From contig CAJMMA010000043.1 of assembly GCA_905214435.1 (NCBI GenBank), forward strand, positions 1 through 17,081: a stretch of DNA of 17,081 nt, written 5' to 3'. The position numbers were made by a program, and so were the translations under genes. The DNA is from an uncultured bacterium (lineage in GTDB: Bacteria > Actinomycetota > Coriobacteriia > Coriobacteriales > Coriobacteriaceae). Below the pieces are notes generated by a model, which was given only the letters and a program-made list of their open reading frames with translations, made no database searches and was not told where the DNA came from. Below are positions 7,336 to 13,218 of the stretch, in pieces (the first letter of the stretch is position 1; each line of letters opens with the position of its first letter).

Positions 7336-8626
7336 GGCCGTACTCCTCCCTCTCAAGCGTATCAAAAGGAGCCGCCAGCTTCTCGTAGGCGACCTCAGTC
7401 GAGCCGGTTATTTCGGCAAAGCGAGAGCGTCCATCAGCGCAGGTCTCCGCAAGATAATATGAGCACAATCCATCAACAGCGTGCTTCTTAGAATACACTT
7501 CGATCGCATTCAAGAAATATGGACTATGGGTGCTCATTAAGACGTGCATCCCGAGCTCTTTCTGGAGCAGCACGATTATCTCGGCGAAGGCCAGCTGCCA
7601 TGCAGGATGAAGATGAATCTCGGGTTCATCGAGGATAATAGTCCCTCCGGCATCTAGCGCGCCGGACTTCAAGAGCACCTTCATGATGGCGAACGTCTTC
7701 AAGCCAGCAGAAAGGTTCCCAGGCTCCAACCCCCGAGCGAAGCCCTCTTCGAGATACGTAAGGTGACCGCGACTTTCGCTCCTCTCGAAATACCCCGGAC
7801 ATAAGGAGGAGACCTTGTCCATGAGAACCTTCAGGTGCCGCTCCTTCGCGATCTCGTCGAACAGCGAGGACTCGCTGTCATCGTTACGGATGGTCGCCTG
7901 AATCAAATCTTGCCGCAGCTCCTCCTGGTGTCCAAGGAGGGGCCTGAACCGAAAAGCGGGGCCGTAGGGCCCTCCGAGAGAATCGATCAGGAACGGGTCG
8001 TCCAGATAATGCGCCCTGAATCGCAAAACCCTCCTATCGTGCACCTCCGCCACCTCGTCACCTGCAACCGAGAAAACCGTAGATGCGTCCTTTATCTGGA
8101 GTTCGACCTTCCCGGGCTCTTCGCCGAAAACCGAATTGATCTGGCCGTTGAACTCGCTTTGGAACCTGTTTGTCGCAATCGCACGAAATACCTCATCATC
8201 GGAGATATCCATGATCTCGATAATCTGATCGGCAACTCCTGCTACGCCATTCGTGAAATCGGATTCGATCTCACGGGAGATCTCCTCCCCGTAATACTCC
8301 TTTATCTCATCAATAAGCTCGTCCCTCGTGCACTCGCCCGAAAAAACCCTGTCGATGAAACCATTCATTCTTCCAGCAGTTCGCCTGTGGCGAGACGTGG
8401 AGTCGAGAGGGCCTCCCACATATGCCTTCCTGATGGCGCGTTCAACACTATTGCGCCTCATGCGGTCGATTTTGTTCTCCGAATCGGACATGCTGTTGAA
8501 GGCCGCATAAAGCGCTTTTCCAACCGTGCTTTTCCCCGTCCCGTTCTCCCCGGCGATCACGGCAATGCCATTAATCTCGATATCGGCCTCAGCGACCCTG
8601 CCGATGTTTTTCACCTTGATTTTCAA
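7328..8626 (-). CDS. RecF/OLD-like AAA family ATPase of a putative defence module
   Basis: This 432-residue P-loop protein belongs to the SMC/RecF/OLD-like AAA ATPases often found in antiphage systems. It begins KIKVKNIGRVAEADIEING, typical of the family. Walker A (GENGTGKST) is at 26-34, a signature-like NLSAGLKTFA at 304-313, Walker B with double acid (IILDEPEIHLHP) at 330-341, and the sensor His in STHSPYF at 367. An acidic helical insert of about 200 residues separates the halves. Only about 55 residues follow the core, so a C-terminal TOPRIM nuclease as in OLD or GajA is absent; the next gene may supply the nuclease. The start is TTG 8626 after GGTGAT; an in-frame TGA lies three codons upstream, so no earlier start fits. 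The defence role is inferred. Confidence 0.8.
   Translation of the reverse strand: MKIKVKNIGRVAEADIEINGIAVIAGENGTGKSTVGKALYAAFNSMSDSENKIDRMRRNSVERAIRKAYVGGPLDSTSRHRRTAGRMNGFIDRVFSGECTRDELIDEIKEYYGEEISREIESDFTNGVAGVADQIIEIMDISDDEVFRAIATNRFQSEFNGQINSVFGEEPGKVELQIKDASTVFSVAGDEVAEVHDRRVLRFRAHYLDDPFLIDSLGGPYGPAFRFRPLLGHQEELRQDLIQATIRNDDSESSLFDEIAKERHLKVLMDKVSSLCPGYFERSESRGHLTYLEEGFARGLEPGNLSAGLKTFAIMKVLLKSGALDAGGTIILDEPEIHLHPAWQLAFAEIIVLLQKELGMHVLMSTHSPYFLNAIEVYSKKHAVDGLCSYYLAETCADGRSRFAEITGSTEVAYEKLAAPFDTLEREEYGLE
7343..7350 (-). promoter_or_regulatory. Strong ribosome binding site for the TTG-started nuclease gene
   Basis: On the minus strand GGGAGGAG (7350 to 7343) is followed by a 7-base spacer and TTG at 7335. 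It lies inside the end of the ATPase gene and decides the nuclease start. Confidence 0.65.
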
Positions 8627-8667
8627 TGCATATCACCAGCTCTAAACTCGCGAGACTCAATAGCTCG

Positions 8668-8676
8668 ATTATCGCA
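8668..8676 (-). promoter_or_regulatory. Possible extended -10 promoter of the ATPase-nuclease pair
   Basis: On the minus strand the bases read TGCGATAAT, an extended -10 element with GATAAT close to consensus. It would give a leader of about 35 bases before TTG 8626. I see no good -35 at the right distance. Confidence 0.35.
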
Positions 8677-8920
8677 CAGGGAGATCGACTTCTCGAGGAC
8701 TCCCTAAATGGAACGCGCGGGGAGGACATGGCTCGCCGCCGTCCGCTTTGCGTTCGCGCGGGGAAGGGTGACGACCAGGGGCCTCTCCGGGCTCATCAAG
8801 AGGAGCGCCGGATCCTCCTCGTCCATTTGAACTGTATTGTATCCCAGGACACTTGACTTAGAGGAATGGCGTTGAGCGGCGATAATCGTTTCAGCGCCAA
8901 AAAGAAAGGAGTGTTCAGTC
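8677..8920. other. Junction between defence-type module and IS3 fragment
   Basis: No gene is convincingly supported. On the minus strand a 40-codon frame ending at 8704 (starts MDEEDPALLLMSPERP) has GC-rich codon use and may be a gene scrap. From about 8838 the sequence (TCCCAGGACACTTGAC and onward to GAAAGGAG) looks like the left flank and ribosome binding site of the IS3-type element. I could not define a terminal repeat. Confidence 0.35.
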
Positions 8921-9181
8921 ATGGCAGATAGGCTCTCCTGCACAGCGGGGCACCGCACCGAGGCCGCAGACTTCGCCGTCGCGTCGGGGAAGCCCATCGC
9001 CCAAGTGGCCGCCGACCTCGGCATCAATGAGAAGATCCTGGGAAGATGGGTGACGGTCAGAAAGAAGGAACTGGCCAACCACCCGGTCGCGGCGGCCGCG
9101 GCCAAGACCGAGACCGCCGAGATGAGGGCCGCCCGCAAGTGCATGCGCGAGCTCGAGCTCGAGAACGAGTTCCTAAAAAGC
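8921..9181 (+). pseudogene. IS3-family transposase OrfA fragment
   Basis: The product begins at ATG 8921 behind a good ribosome binding site (AAAGGAG) and encodes the helix-turn-helix protein OrfA: TEAADFAVASGKPIAQVAAD with LGINEKILGRWV is the DNA-binding part, and AARKCMRELELENEFLK the leucine-zipper end. Likeness stops at EFLK (about 9178), exactly where IS3 elements normally carry the A-rich frameshift site leading into OrfB. OrfB, the catalytic part, is missing. The frame continues only into a hairpin and unrelated sequence to 9232. It is a dead element remnant that marks the right border of the accessory region, abutting the terminator of galE. Confidence 0.8.
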
Positions 9182-9207
9182 CCCGACCTCACATTGGAGG
9201 CCGGGGC
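9175..9207 (-). terminator. Intrinsic terminator of galE
   Basis: On the minus strand a stem of GCCCCG/CGGGGC (9180-9185 with 9202-9207) plus inner CCTC/GAGG is followed at once by five T (9179-9175). It is the best intrinsic terminator downstream of galE. The IS3 OrfA fragment joins it precisely at its T-run. Confidence 0.7.
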
Positions 9208-9209
9208 CA

Positions 9210-9240
9210 GTAGATTTTTGGGACATGTCTAGAAATCTAC
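9210..9240. repeat. Small inverted repeat with nested palindrome
   Basis: GTAGATTT (9210-9217) is the reverse complement of AAATCTAC (9233-9240). The loop contains the palindrome GACATGTC (9222-9229). It could be part of the galE 3' region or an insertion-sequence end. Confidence 0.45.
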
Positions 9241-9274
9241 CCATGCGGGAAGCGGCATGTGCCGAGCATGTCGC

Positions 9275-9310
9275 GTGCTAGGTTTTGAGGCATGCCACAA
9301 AACCTAGCAC
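9275..9310. repeat. 36-bp near-perfect palindrome after galE
   Basis: GTGCTAGGTTTTG (9275-9287) is the reverse complement of 9298-9310, and the loop holds the palindrome GGCATGCC (9289-9296). Only one base pair of the 36-bp block is mismatched. It starts 10 bases after the galE stop in the direction of transcription. No T-run follows on either strand. Confidence 0.6.
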
Positions 9311-9320
9311 GGGGGAGTGG

Positions 9321-10382
9321 CTACTCGGCGTCGGCGAAGCCGTTGGGGTTGTGGCTCTGCCAGTTCCAGCTATCGCGGCACATGTCCGCGATATCGTACT
9401 GGGCCTTCCAACCCATCATGCGCTCGGCCTTGGAGGCATCGCACCAGTTGGCGGCGATGTCGCCGGCGCGGCGCTCGCGAATCACGTAGGGCAGCTCCTT
9501 GCCGCACGCCTTGGAGAAGGCAGCAACGACCTCGAGCACCGAGGTGCCGGTGCCGGTGCCCAGGTTAAAGATCTCGACGCCGGTCTTGCCGTTCATCCAG
9601 TTGAGGGCGGCAACGTGGCCCGAGGCCAGGTCGCAAACGTGGATATAGTCGCGCACGCCCGTGCCGTCGGGAGTGGGGTAGTCATTGCCAAAGACCTGAA
9701 CGGCCTCGAGCTTGCCCACGGCAACCTGCGCGACATAGGGCACCAGGTTGTTGGGGATACCCTTGGGGTCCTCGCCGATCAGGCCCGACGGATGGGCGCC
9801 GATGGGGTTGAAGTAGCGGAGCAGCACGACATCCCACTCGGGGTCGGCGGTGTGAACGTCCATAAGGATCTGCTCGATCATCCACTTGGTCCAACCATAG
9901 GGGTTGGTCGCGGGCTTCTTGGGGTCCTCTTCGGTGACGGGCGGGTTGTCCGGGTCGCCGTAGACGGTCGAGGAACTCGAGAAGATGATGGACTTGCAGC
10001 CATGATTGCGCATGACGTCGATGAGCACCAGGGTGTTCTCGATGTTGTTGTGGTAGTACTCGACGGGCTTGCTCACCGACTCACCGACGGCCTTAAAGCC
10101 GGCGAAGTGGATGACGCGGTCGATCTGGTGGGTATCGAAGATCTTGTTCATCGCATCGCGGTCGAGCACGTTGGCCTCGTAGAAGGTGAGGTTCTTGGCG
10201 GCCTCGTCGCCCACGATGGTCTTGACGCGGTCGATGGCAACGGCGCTGGAGTTGGAGAGGTCATCGACGACGACAACCTGGCAGCCGCCCTCGAGCAGCT
10301 GAACGACGGTGTGCGAGCCGATAAAGCCGGCGCCACCGGTAACGAGGACGCAGGTGTCTTTGGGGTCGAGTGCTTTGGACAT
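9321..10382 (-). CDS. galE: UDP-glucose 4-epimerase
   Basis: A 353-residue cytoplasmic NAD-dependent epimerase that interconverts UDP-glucose and UDP-galactose in the Leloir pathway and supplies UDP-galactose for surface glycans. The Rossmann motif TGGAGFIGSH is at 15-24, DDLSNS at 40-45 and HFAGFKAVGES at 92-102. The catalytic residues are the Ser/Thr run before VYG (136-141) and Y162-x3-K166 in NPYGWTK. Length is close to the usual 330-350. The start is ATG 10382 behind AGGAG; an upstream extension of the frame to 10454 is rejected because it has no binding site and passes through the -10 box. It lies alone, divergent from the hydrolase gene, and ends in a palindrome and a terminator. Confidence 0.95.
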   Translation of the reverse strand: MSKALDPKDTCVLVTGGAGFIGSHTVVQLLEGGCQVVVVDDLSNSSAVAIDRVKTIVGDEAAKNLTFYEANVLDRDAMNKIFDTHQIDRVIHFAGFKAVGESVSKPVEYYHNNIENTLVLIDVMRNHGCKSIIFSSSSTVYGDPDNPPVTEEDPKKPATNPYGWTKWMIEQILMDVHTADPEWDVVLLRYFNPIGAHPSGLIGEDPKGIPNNLVPYVAQVAVGKLEAVQVFGNDYPTPDGTGVRDYIHVCDLASGHVAALNWMNGKTGVEIFNLGTGTGTSVLEVVAAFSKACGKELPYVIRERRAGDIAANWCDASKAERMMGWKAQYDIADMCRDSWNWQSHNPNGFADAE

Positions 10383-10419
10383 GTAGTCTCCTATCGAATC
10401 AGGAACACTTCTTGAGGGG

Positions 10420-10425
10420 AGTATA
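10420..10425 (-). promoter_or_regulatory. -10 box of galE
   Basis: TATACT on the minus strand, about 38 bases before the galE ATG. The same hexamer occurs before the LacI-type gene and before xfp. No good -35 was seen. Confidence 0.5.
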
Positions 10426-10504
10426 GCGCAGCTGGGGGCGCCCAAATGGTGCACTGTAGAGAAAAGCAGAGGATTATGTTAACGTACTCATATAAGAGCT
10501 TGCT

Positions 10505-10531
10505 CAATTGTTACCTCAAATTTGACAATTG
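10505..10531. promoter_or_regulatory. Inverted repeat CAATTGT/ACAATTG in the galE-hydrolase interval
   Basis: Seven-base arms at 10505-10511 and 10525-10531 with a 13-base spacer. The right arm overlaps a consensus-like TTGACA (10522-10527), but no -10 box lies 16-18 bases beyond it. It may be an operator for either divergent gene. Confidence 0.35.
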
Positions 10532-10588
10532 CTTACGAGCCGCCGACCTTGTAGTTTCCTGCCGTTCGTGGAAATCGTTGGGACGCGC

Positions 10589-10652
10589 CATATGTACGCT
10601 AATATGTATGAGTTGAGCGACATATAAATAAGCATGTAACGGAGTACATATG
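10589..10652 (+). promoter_or_regulatory. Hydrolase leader: inverted repeat including the start codon
   Basis: CATATGTAC (10589-10597) is the exact reverse complement of GTACATATG (10644-10652), which contains the hydrolase ATG at 10650 and the last base of its GGAG site. Candidate -10 boxes in between are TAATAT (10600-10605) and TATAAA (10623-10628), both without a good -35. If transcription starts upstream of 10589, the stem would mask the start codon. Confidence 0.35.
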
Positions 10653-11855
10653 TCACCAAACAGCGATTCCATCCTTTCCCAGGAGCTCTCGCGCCGCACT
10701 GCCCTTAAGGCCCTGTTCGGCGCCGCTTCTGCGGCAGTTCTTTTTGGCCTGCCCACTCGCGCCCATGCGGCGGAGGCTTCCAAAGAAACCACCGATAAAT
10801 TGAATGCCGCCCAGGCCCAACTCGACGAGGTTCAGGCCCAGCTCGACAGCATCGCAAATGAGTATGCGGCGCTGGCCAACAAGAATGCCCAGACCCTCAA
10901 CGACATCGAGAATGTCCAGGGCAAGATTGACGACACGCAGGCCCAGATCGATGAAAAGAAGGCCGAGCTCAAGAAGAAGCGCAACGACCTTTCCGATCGC
11001 GTGGCCGCCAGCTACAAGTCCGGCGGTACGAACATCCTGTCGCTGCTGCTGGCCTCTGGCTCGTTTGAGGAACTCGTCGCCAACGCGCATTACGTTGAGA
11101 AGATCAACAAGAGCGACCGCGATGCCATCGAGGATATCCAGACGATTCAGGCTGAGCTCGACGCGCAGAAGACCGAGCTCGAAGCACAAAAGGCCAACCT
11201 GGAGAAACTCAAGGACCAGCAGACGGCTCAGATGCAGGATATGCAGGCCAAGCAGCAAGAAGTCCAGACCGTGCTGAACGGTCTTTCCGACGACGTCAAG
11301 GAGCTCATGGCTCAGCGCGATTCCGAGATTCTCGCTGCCGCCCAGGCCGAGGAGGCCGCTAGGAAGGCCGCCGCTGCCGCGGCCGCCGCGAACAAGAATA
11401 ATTCCTACTCGGGTGGTTCGAGCTCGGGCGGTGGATCGTATGCGCCCGGAACTCCGCAGCAGAATGCCGGCTCGGGCAAGCAGCAGGCCGTCGTCAACGC
11501 GTGCTACTCCACGCCTTCGCCGGGTCAGAACTGGTGCGCGGCGTGGGTTACCAATGTCTTCCGCAATGCCGGCGTGGGCTATTTTGGCGGCAACGCGTGT
11601 GACATGTTCAACGCCTGGTGCTATAGCTCCGACCGCTCGGCGCTGCAGGTGGGCATGATCGTGGCCGATTCCTCGCACAGCGGCACGGGTGCTCCGGGCC
11701 TTATCTACGGTCATGTGGGTATCTACGTTGGCGGCGGCATCGTAATGAGCAACGAGGGCGCCATTACGTCTAAGTCGCTTGATTCGTTCATTAGCTTTTA
11801 TGGTACTGGCTCTGGCGTGCGTTGGGGCTGGCTTGGCGGTATTGCGCTGTCGTAA
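10650..11855 (+). CDS. Tat-exported coiled-coil peptidoglycan hydrolase (CHAP/NlpC-P60 type)
   Basis: A 401-residue secreted cell-wall hydrolase. The N-terminus has a twin-arginine signal (SRRTALK at 14-20, a hydrophobic stretch, then RAHA before A41), so it probably leaves the cell by the Tat pathway. Residues 45-235 are a long Glu/Gln/Lys/Ala-rich coiled coil like those of PcsB and other FtsEX-regulated hydrolases. An Ala-rich and then Gly/Ser-rich linker follows. The C-terminal 120 residues form a papain-like domain with Cys296 (NWCAAWV) and His355 (YGHVGIYVGGG) as likely catalytic residues. It probably cleaves stem peptides during growth or division. The start is ATG 10650 with GGAG five bases upstream. 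Which of CHAP or NlpC/P60 fits better needs a profile search. Confidence 0.88.
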   Translation: MSPNSDSILSQELSRRTALKALFGAASAAVLFGLPTRAHAAEASKETTDKLNAAQAQLDEVQAQLDSIANEYAALANKNAQTLNDIENVQGKIDDTQAQIDEKKAELKKKRNDLSDRVAASYKSGGTNILSLLLASGSFEELVANAHYVEKINKSDRDAIEDIQTIQAELDAQKTELEAQKANLEKLKDQQTAQMQDMQAKQQEVQTVLNGLSDDVKELMAQRDSEILAAAQAEEAARKAAAAAAAANKNNSYSGGSSSGGGSYAPGTPQQNAGSGKQQAVVNACYSTPSPGQNWCAAWVTNVFRNAGVGYFGGNACDMFNAWCYSSDRSALQVGMIVADSSHSGTGAPGLIYGHVGIYVGGGIVMSNEGAITSKSLDSFISFYGTGSGVRWGWLGGIALS

Positions 11856-11863
11856 CGCAAGTT

Positions 11864-11994
11864 GGGCCGGGACTGTCCGAGAGGCATAAGGTTGCCTGCT
11901 CGGACAGTCCTGCTCGCACGGAGAGCACATTAAGTGCTCTCCGGCTCGTGCGGAACTCGCGATCAACCTTATGCCTCTCGGACAGTCCCGGCCC
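11864..11994. repeat. 131-bp element bounded by 31-bp perfect inverted repeats
   Basis: Bases 11864-11894 are the exact reverse complement of 11964-11994. Inside is a further hairpin, GGAGAGCAC (11920-11928) with GTGCTCTCC (11934-11942), and a third copy of the arm segment TCGGACAGTCC (11900-11910). This copy can pair with GGACTGTCCGA (11870-11880) as an alternative. It starts 8 bases after the hydrolase stop. It could be a small non-autonomous mobile repeat or an elaborate 3' RNA structure. Confidence 0.7.
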
Positions 11995-12046
11995 TCTCGG
12001 GTTCGGGGCGCGACACACCGGACTGGGTTATCTGAATAAATATGGT

Positions 12047-12074
12047 GAAGGCCCCTTTCGGGGCCTTCTTTGTT
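12047..12074 (+). terminator. Intrinsic terminator between hydrolase and murB
   Basis: GAAGGCCCC (12047-12055), loop TTTC, GGGGCCTTC (12060-12068), then TTTGTT. It is a classical rightward terminator for the hydrolase gene. On the other strand it follows the murB stop directly but lacks a good T-run, so it may serve both convergent genes. Confidence 0.85.
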
Positions 12075-13035
12075 AGAGGAATTCGCCGACTCGGTGGACT
12101 TCGGGTTCGAGGTCTACGTCGAATTGGTCTTTGACGGTTGTTTGGATGTGGCGGATGAGTTCGTCGACATCGGCGGCGGTGGCGTGGTCGGCGTTGACGA
12201 TGAAGCCGCAGTGCTTTTCGCTCACCTGCGCGCCGCCGATGGCGTGTCCTCGCAGGCCGGCGTCCATGATGAGCTTGCCGGCAAAGTAGCCCTCGGGGCG
12301 CTTGAAGGTGGAGCCGGCACTCGGCATGTCGAGCGGCTGCTTGTCCTCGCGGCGCTGGCGGTAGTCGTCCATGTCGGCCTTGATCATCGCGGCGTTGCCC
12401 GGGGCGAGATTGAAAGTGGCCGAAAGCACGATGAAACCGTCGTCGGCAATGCGGCTCTTGCGATAGCCCAGGTTGAGCTCATCGACATCGAACTCGATAA
12501 TGCTGCCGCTACCGCGGGTGCCGTCGTCGAGCATGCGTGCGGGCTTGTAGACGCGCACGGACTCCAGCACATCGGCCATGCAAGCGCCGTATGCTCCGGC
12601 GTTCATGTAGCAGGCACCGCCGACCGATCCGGGAATGCCCGAGATGGGCTCCATGCCGGTAAGGCCGGCCTCGGCTGCCGCGGCTGCGACATCGGAAAGC
12701 AAGGCGCCGGCTGCCGCCGTGACGTGCGTGCCGTCGACCGTAATGTCGGAGAGGCCCTCGCCCAGCGCTACGACGACGCCGCGGATGCCCTTGTCGCCGA
12801 CGAGCAAGTCGGAGCCGTTGCCCACGATGGTGAGTGGTAGATTGCAGCGATAGCAGGTATCGAGCGTGGCGACGAGGCCCTGCTCAGTATCGGGCGTGAC
12901 AAAGACGTCGGCCGGACCGCCGATCTTAAACGTGGTGTGCTCGCGCATGGGCTCGCTCATCAGCACGTTGTCCTCGCCGGCAACGCCAGCGAGCGCGCAC
13001 AGCAGGTCCTCGTTAAAAAAATCGTTCTCGTGCAT
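12073..13035 (-). CDS. murB: UDP-N-acetylenolpyruvoylglucosamine reductase
   Basis: A 320-residue cytoplasmic flavoenzyme that reduces UDP-GlcNAc-enolpyruvate to UDP-MurNAc with NADPH, the second committed step of peptidoglycan synthesis. FAD-binding motifs are REHTTFKIGGPAD (31-43), VGNGSDLLV (71-79) and GIPGSVGGACYMNAGAYG (133-150). YRKSR is at 191-195. The proton donor is Ser242 in PSAGSTFKRP, and the C-terminal Glu is E312 in LEPEVHRVG. The start is ATG 13035 (MHENDFF) behind an AGGCGG-like site; a GTG at 13134 would add an unlikely N-terminus. The gene converges on the hydrolase gene and diverges from the LacI-type gene. Confidence 0.95.
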   Translation of the reverse strand: MHENDFFNEDLLCALAGVAGEDNVLMSEPMREHTTFKIGGPADVFVTPDTEQGLVATLDTCYRCNLPLTIVGNGSDLLVGDKGIRGVVVALGEGLSDITVDGTHVTAAAGALLSDVAAAAAEAGLTGMEPISGIPGSVGGACYMNAGAYGACMADVLESVRVYKPARMLDDGTRGSGSIIEFDVDELNLGYRKSRIADDGFIVLSATFNLAPGNAAMIKADMDDYRQRREDKQPLDMPSAGSTFKRPEGYFAGKLIMDAGLRGHAIGGAQVSEKHCGFIVNADHATAADVDELIRHIQTTVKDQFDVDLEPEVHRVGEFL

Positions 13036-13078
13036 ACGGATATCCGCCTTTTGGTGGTCGTTGTCATCAATCGATTGC

Positions 13079-13084
13079 AATATA
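13079..13084 (-). promoter_or_regulatory. Possible -10 box of murB
   Basis: TATATT on the minus strand about 44 bases before the murB ATG, in the 183-base interval shared with the LacI-type gene. No convincing -35. Confidence 0.35.
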
Positions 13085-13177
13085 CCCCACCCGGACGGAT
13101 TTGGTGCGCTGGCGGCGATAAAACAGCCGTCCACCGGATTGGTAAAGTGTTTATCACCGAGGTAGAGGGGTAGTCGC

Positions 13178-13183
13178 TATACT
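13178..13183 (+). promoter_or_regulatory. -10 box of the LacI-family gene
   Basis: TATACT about 36 bases before ATG 13219, the same hexamer as before galE and xfp. A TAAAGTGTTTA inverted repeat (13143-13153) lies near the expected -35 region and could be an autoregulatory site, but its centre has odd length, unlike the xfp operators. Confidence 0.45.
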
Positions 13184-13218
13184 TTCAAGAGATTGCGCGT
13201 AAACCCGGAAGGAGCGAG

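Noticed and set aside
7336..7365. Nuclease start at TTG 7365
   Set aside because: It adds ten residues that lie over the ATPase end and lacks a well-placed binding site, unlike TTG 7335.
7835..8707. Long open frame on the plus strand opposite the ATPase gene
   Set aside because: Mirror of a GC-rich gene; no recognisable motif, whereas the minus strand carries Walker A, Walker B and sensor motifs.
8704..9192. Minus-strand frame across the IS3 fragment
   Set aside because: Most of it is antisense to a recognised OrfA; only the last 40 codons could be an unrelated gene scrap.
9285..10415. Long plus-strand frame opposite galE, and similar ones opposite the hydrolase, murB, the regulator and xfp
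   Set aside because: Compositional antisense frames typical of high-GC genes, with Val/Gly/Ala/Leu-rich low-complexity products and no domain.
10383..10649. Cyclic di-AMP (ydaO-type) riboswitch before the wall hydrolase
   Set aside because: Such riboswitches often precede hydrolase genes, but I find neither the conserved segments nor the needed length between promoter candidates and ATG.
11864..12074. CRISPR array or tRNA suggested by repeated segments
   Set aside because: The repeats are inverted arms of one element, not regularly spaced direct repeats, and no cloverleaf forms.
13036..13134. murB start at GTG 13134
   Set aside because: The extra 33 residues lack family likeness and would run through the likely -10 box; ATG 13035 is better supported.
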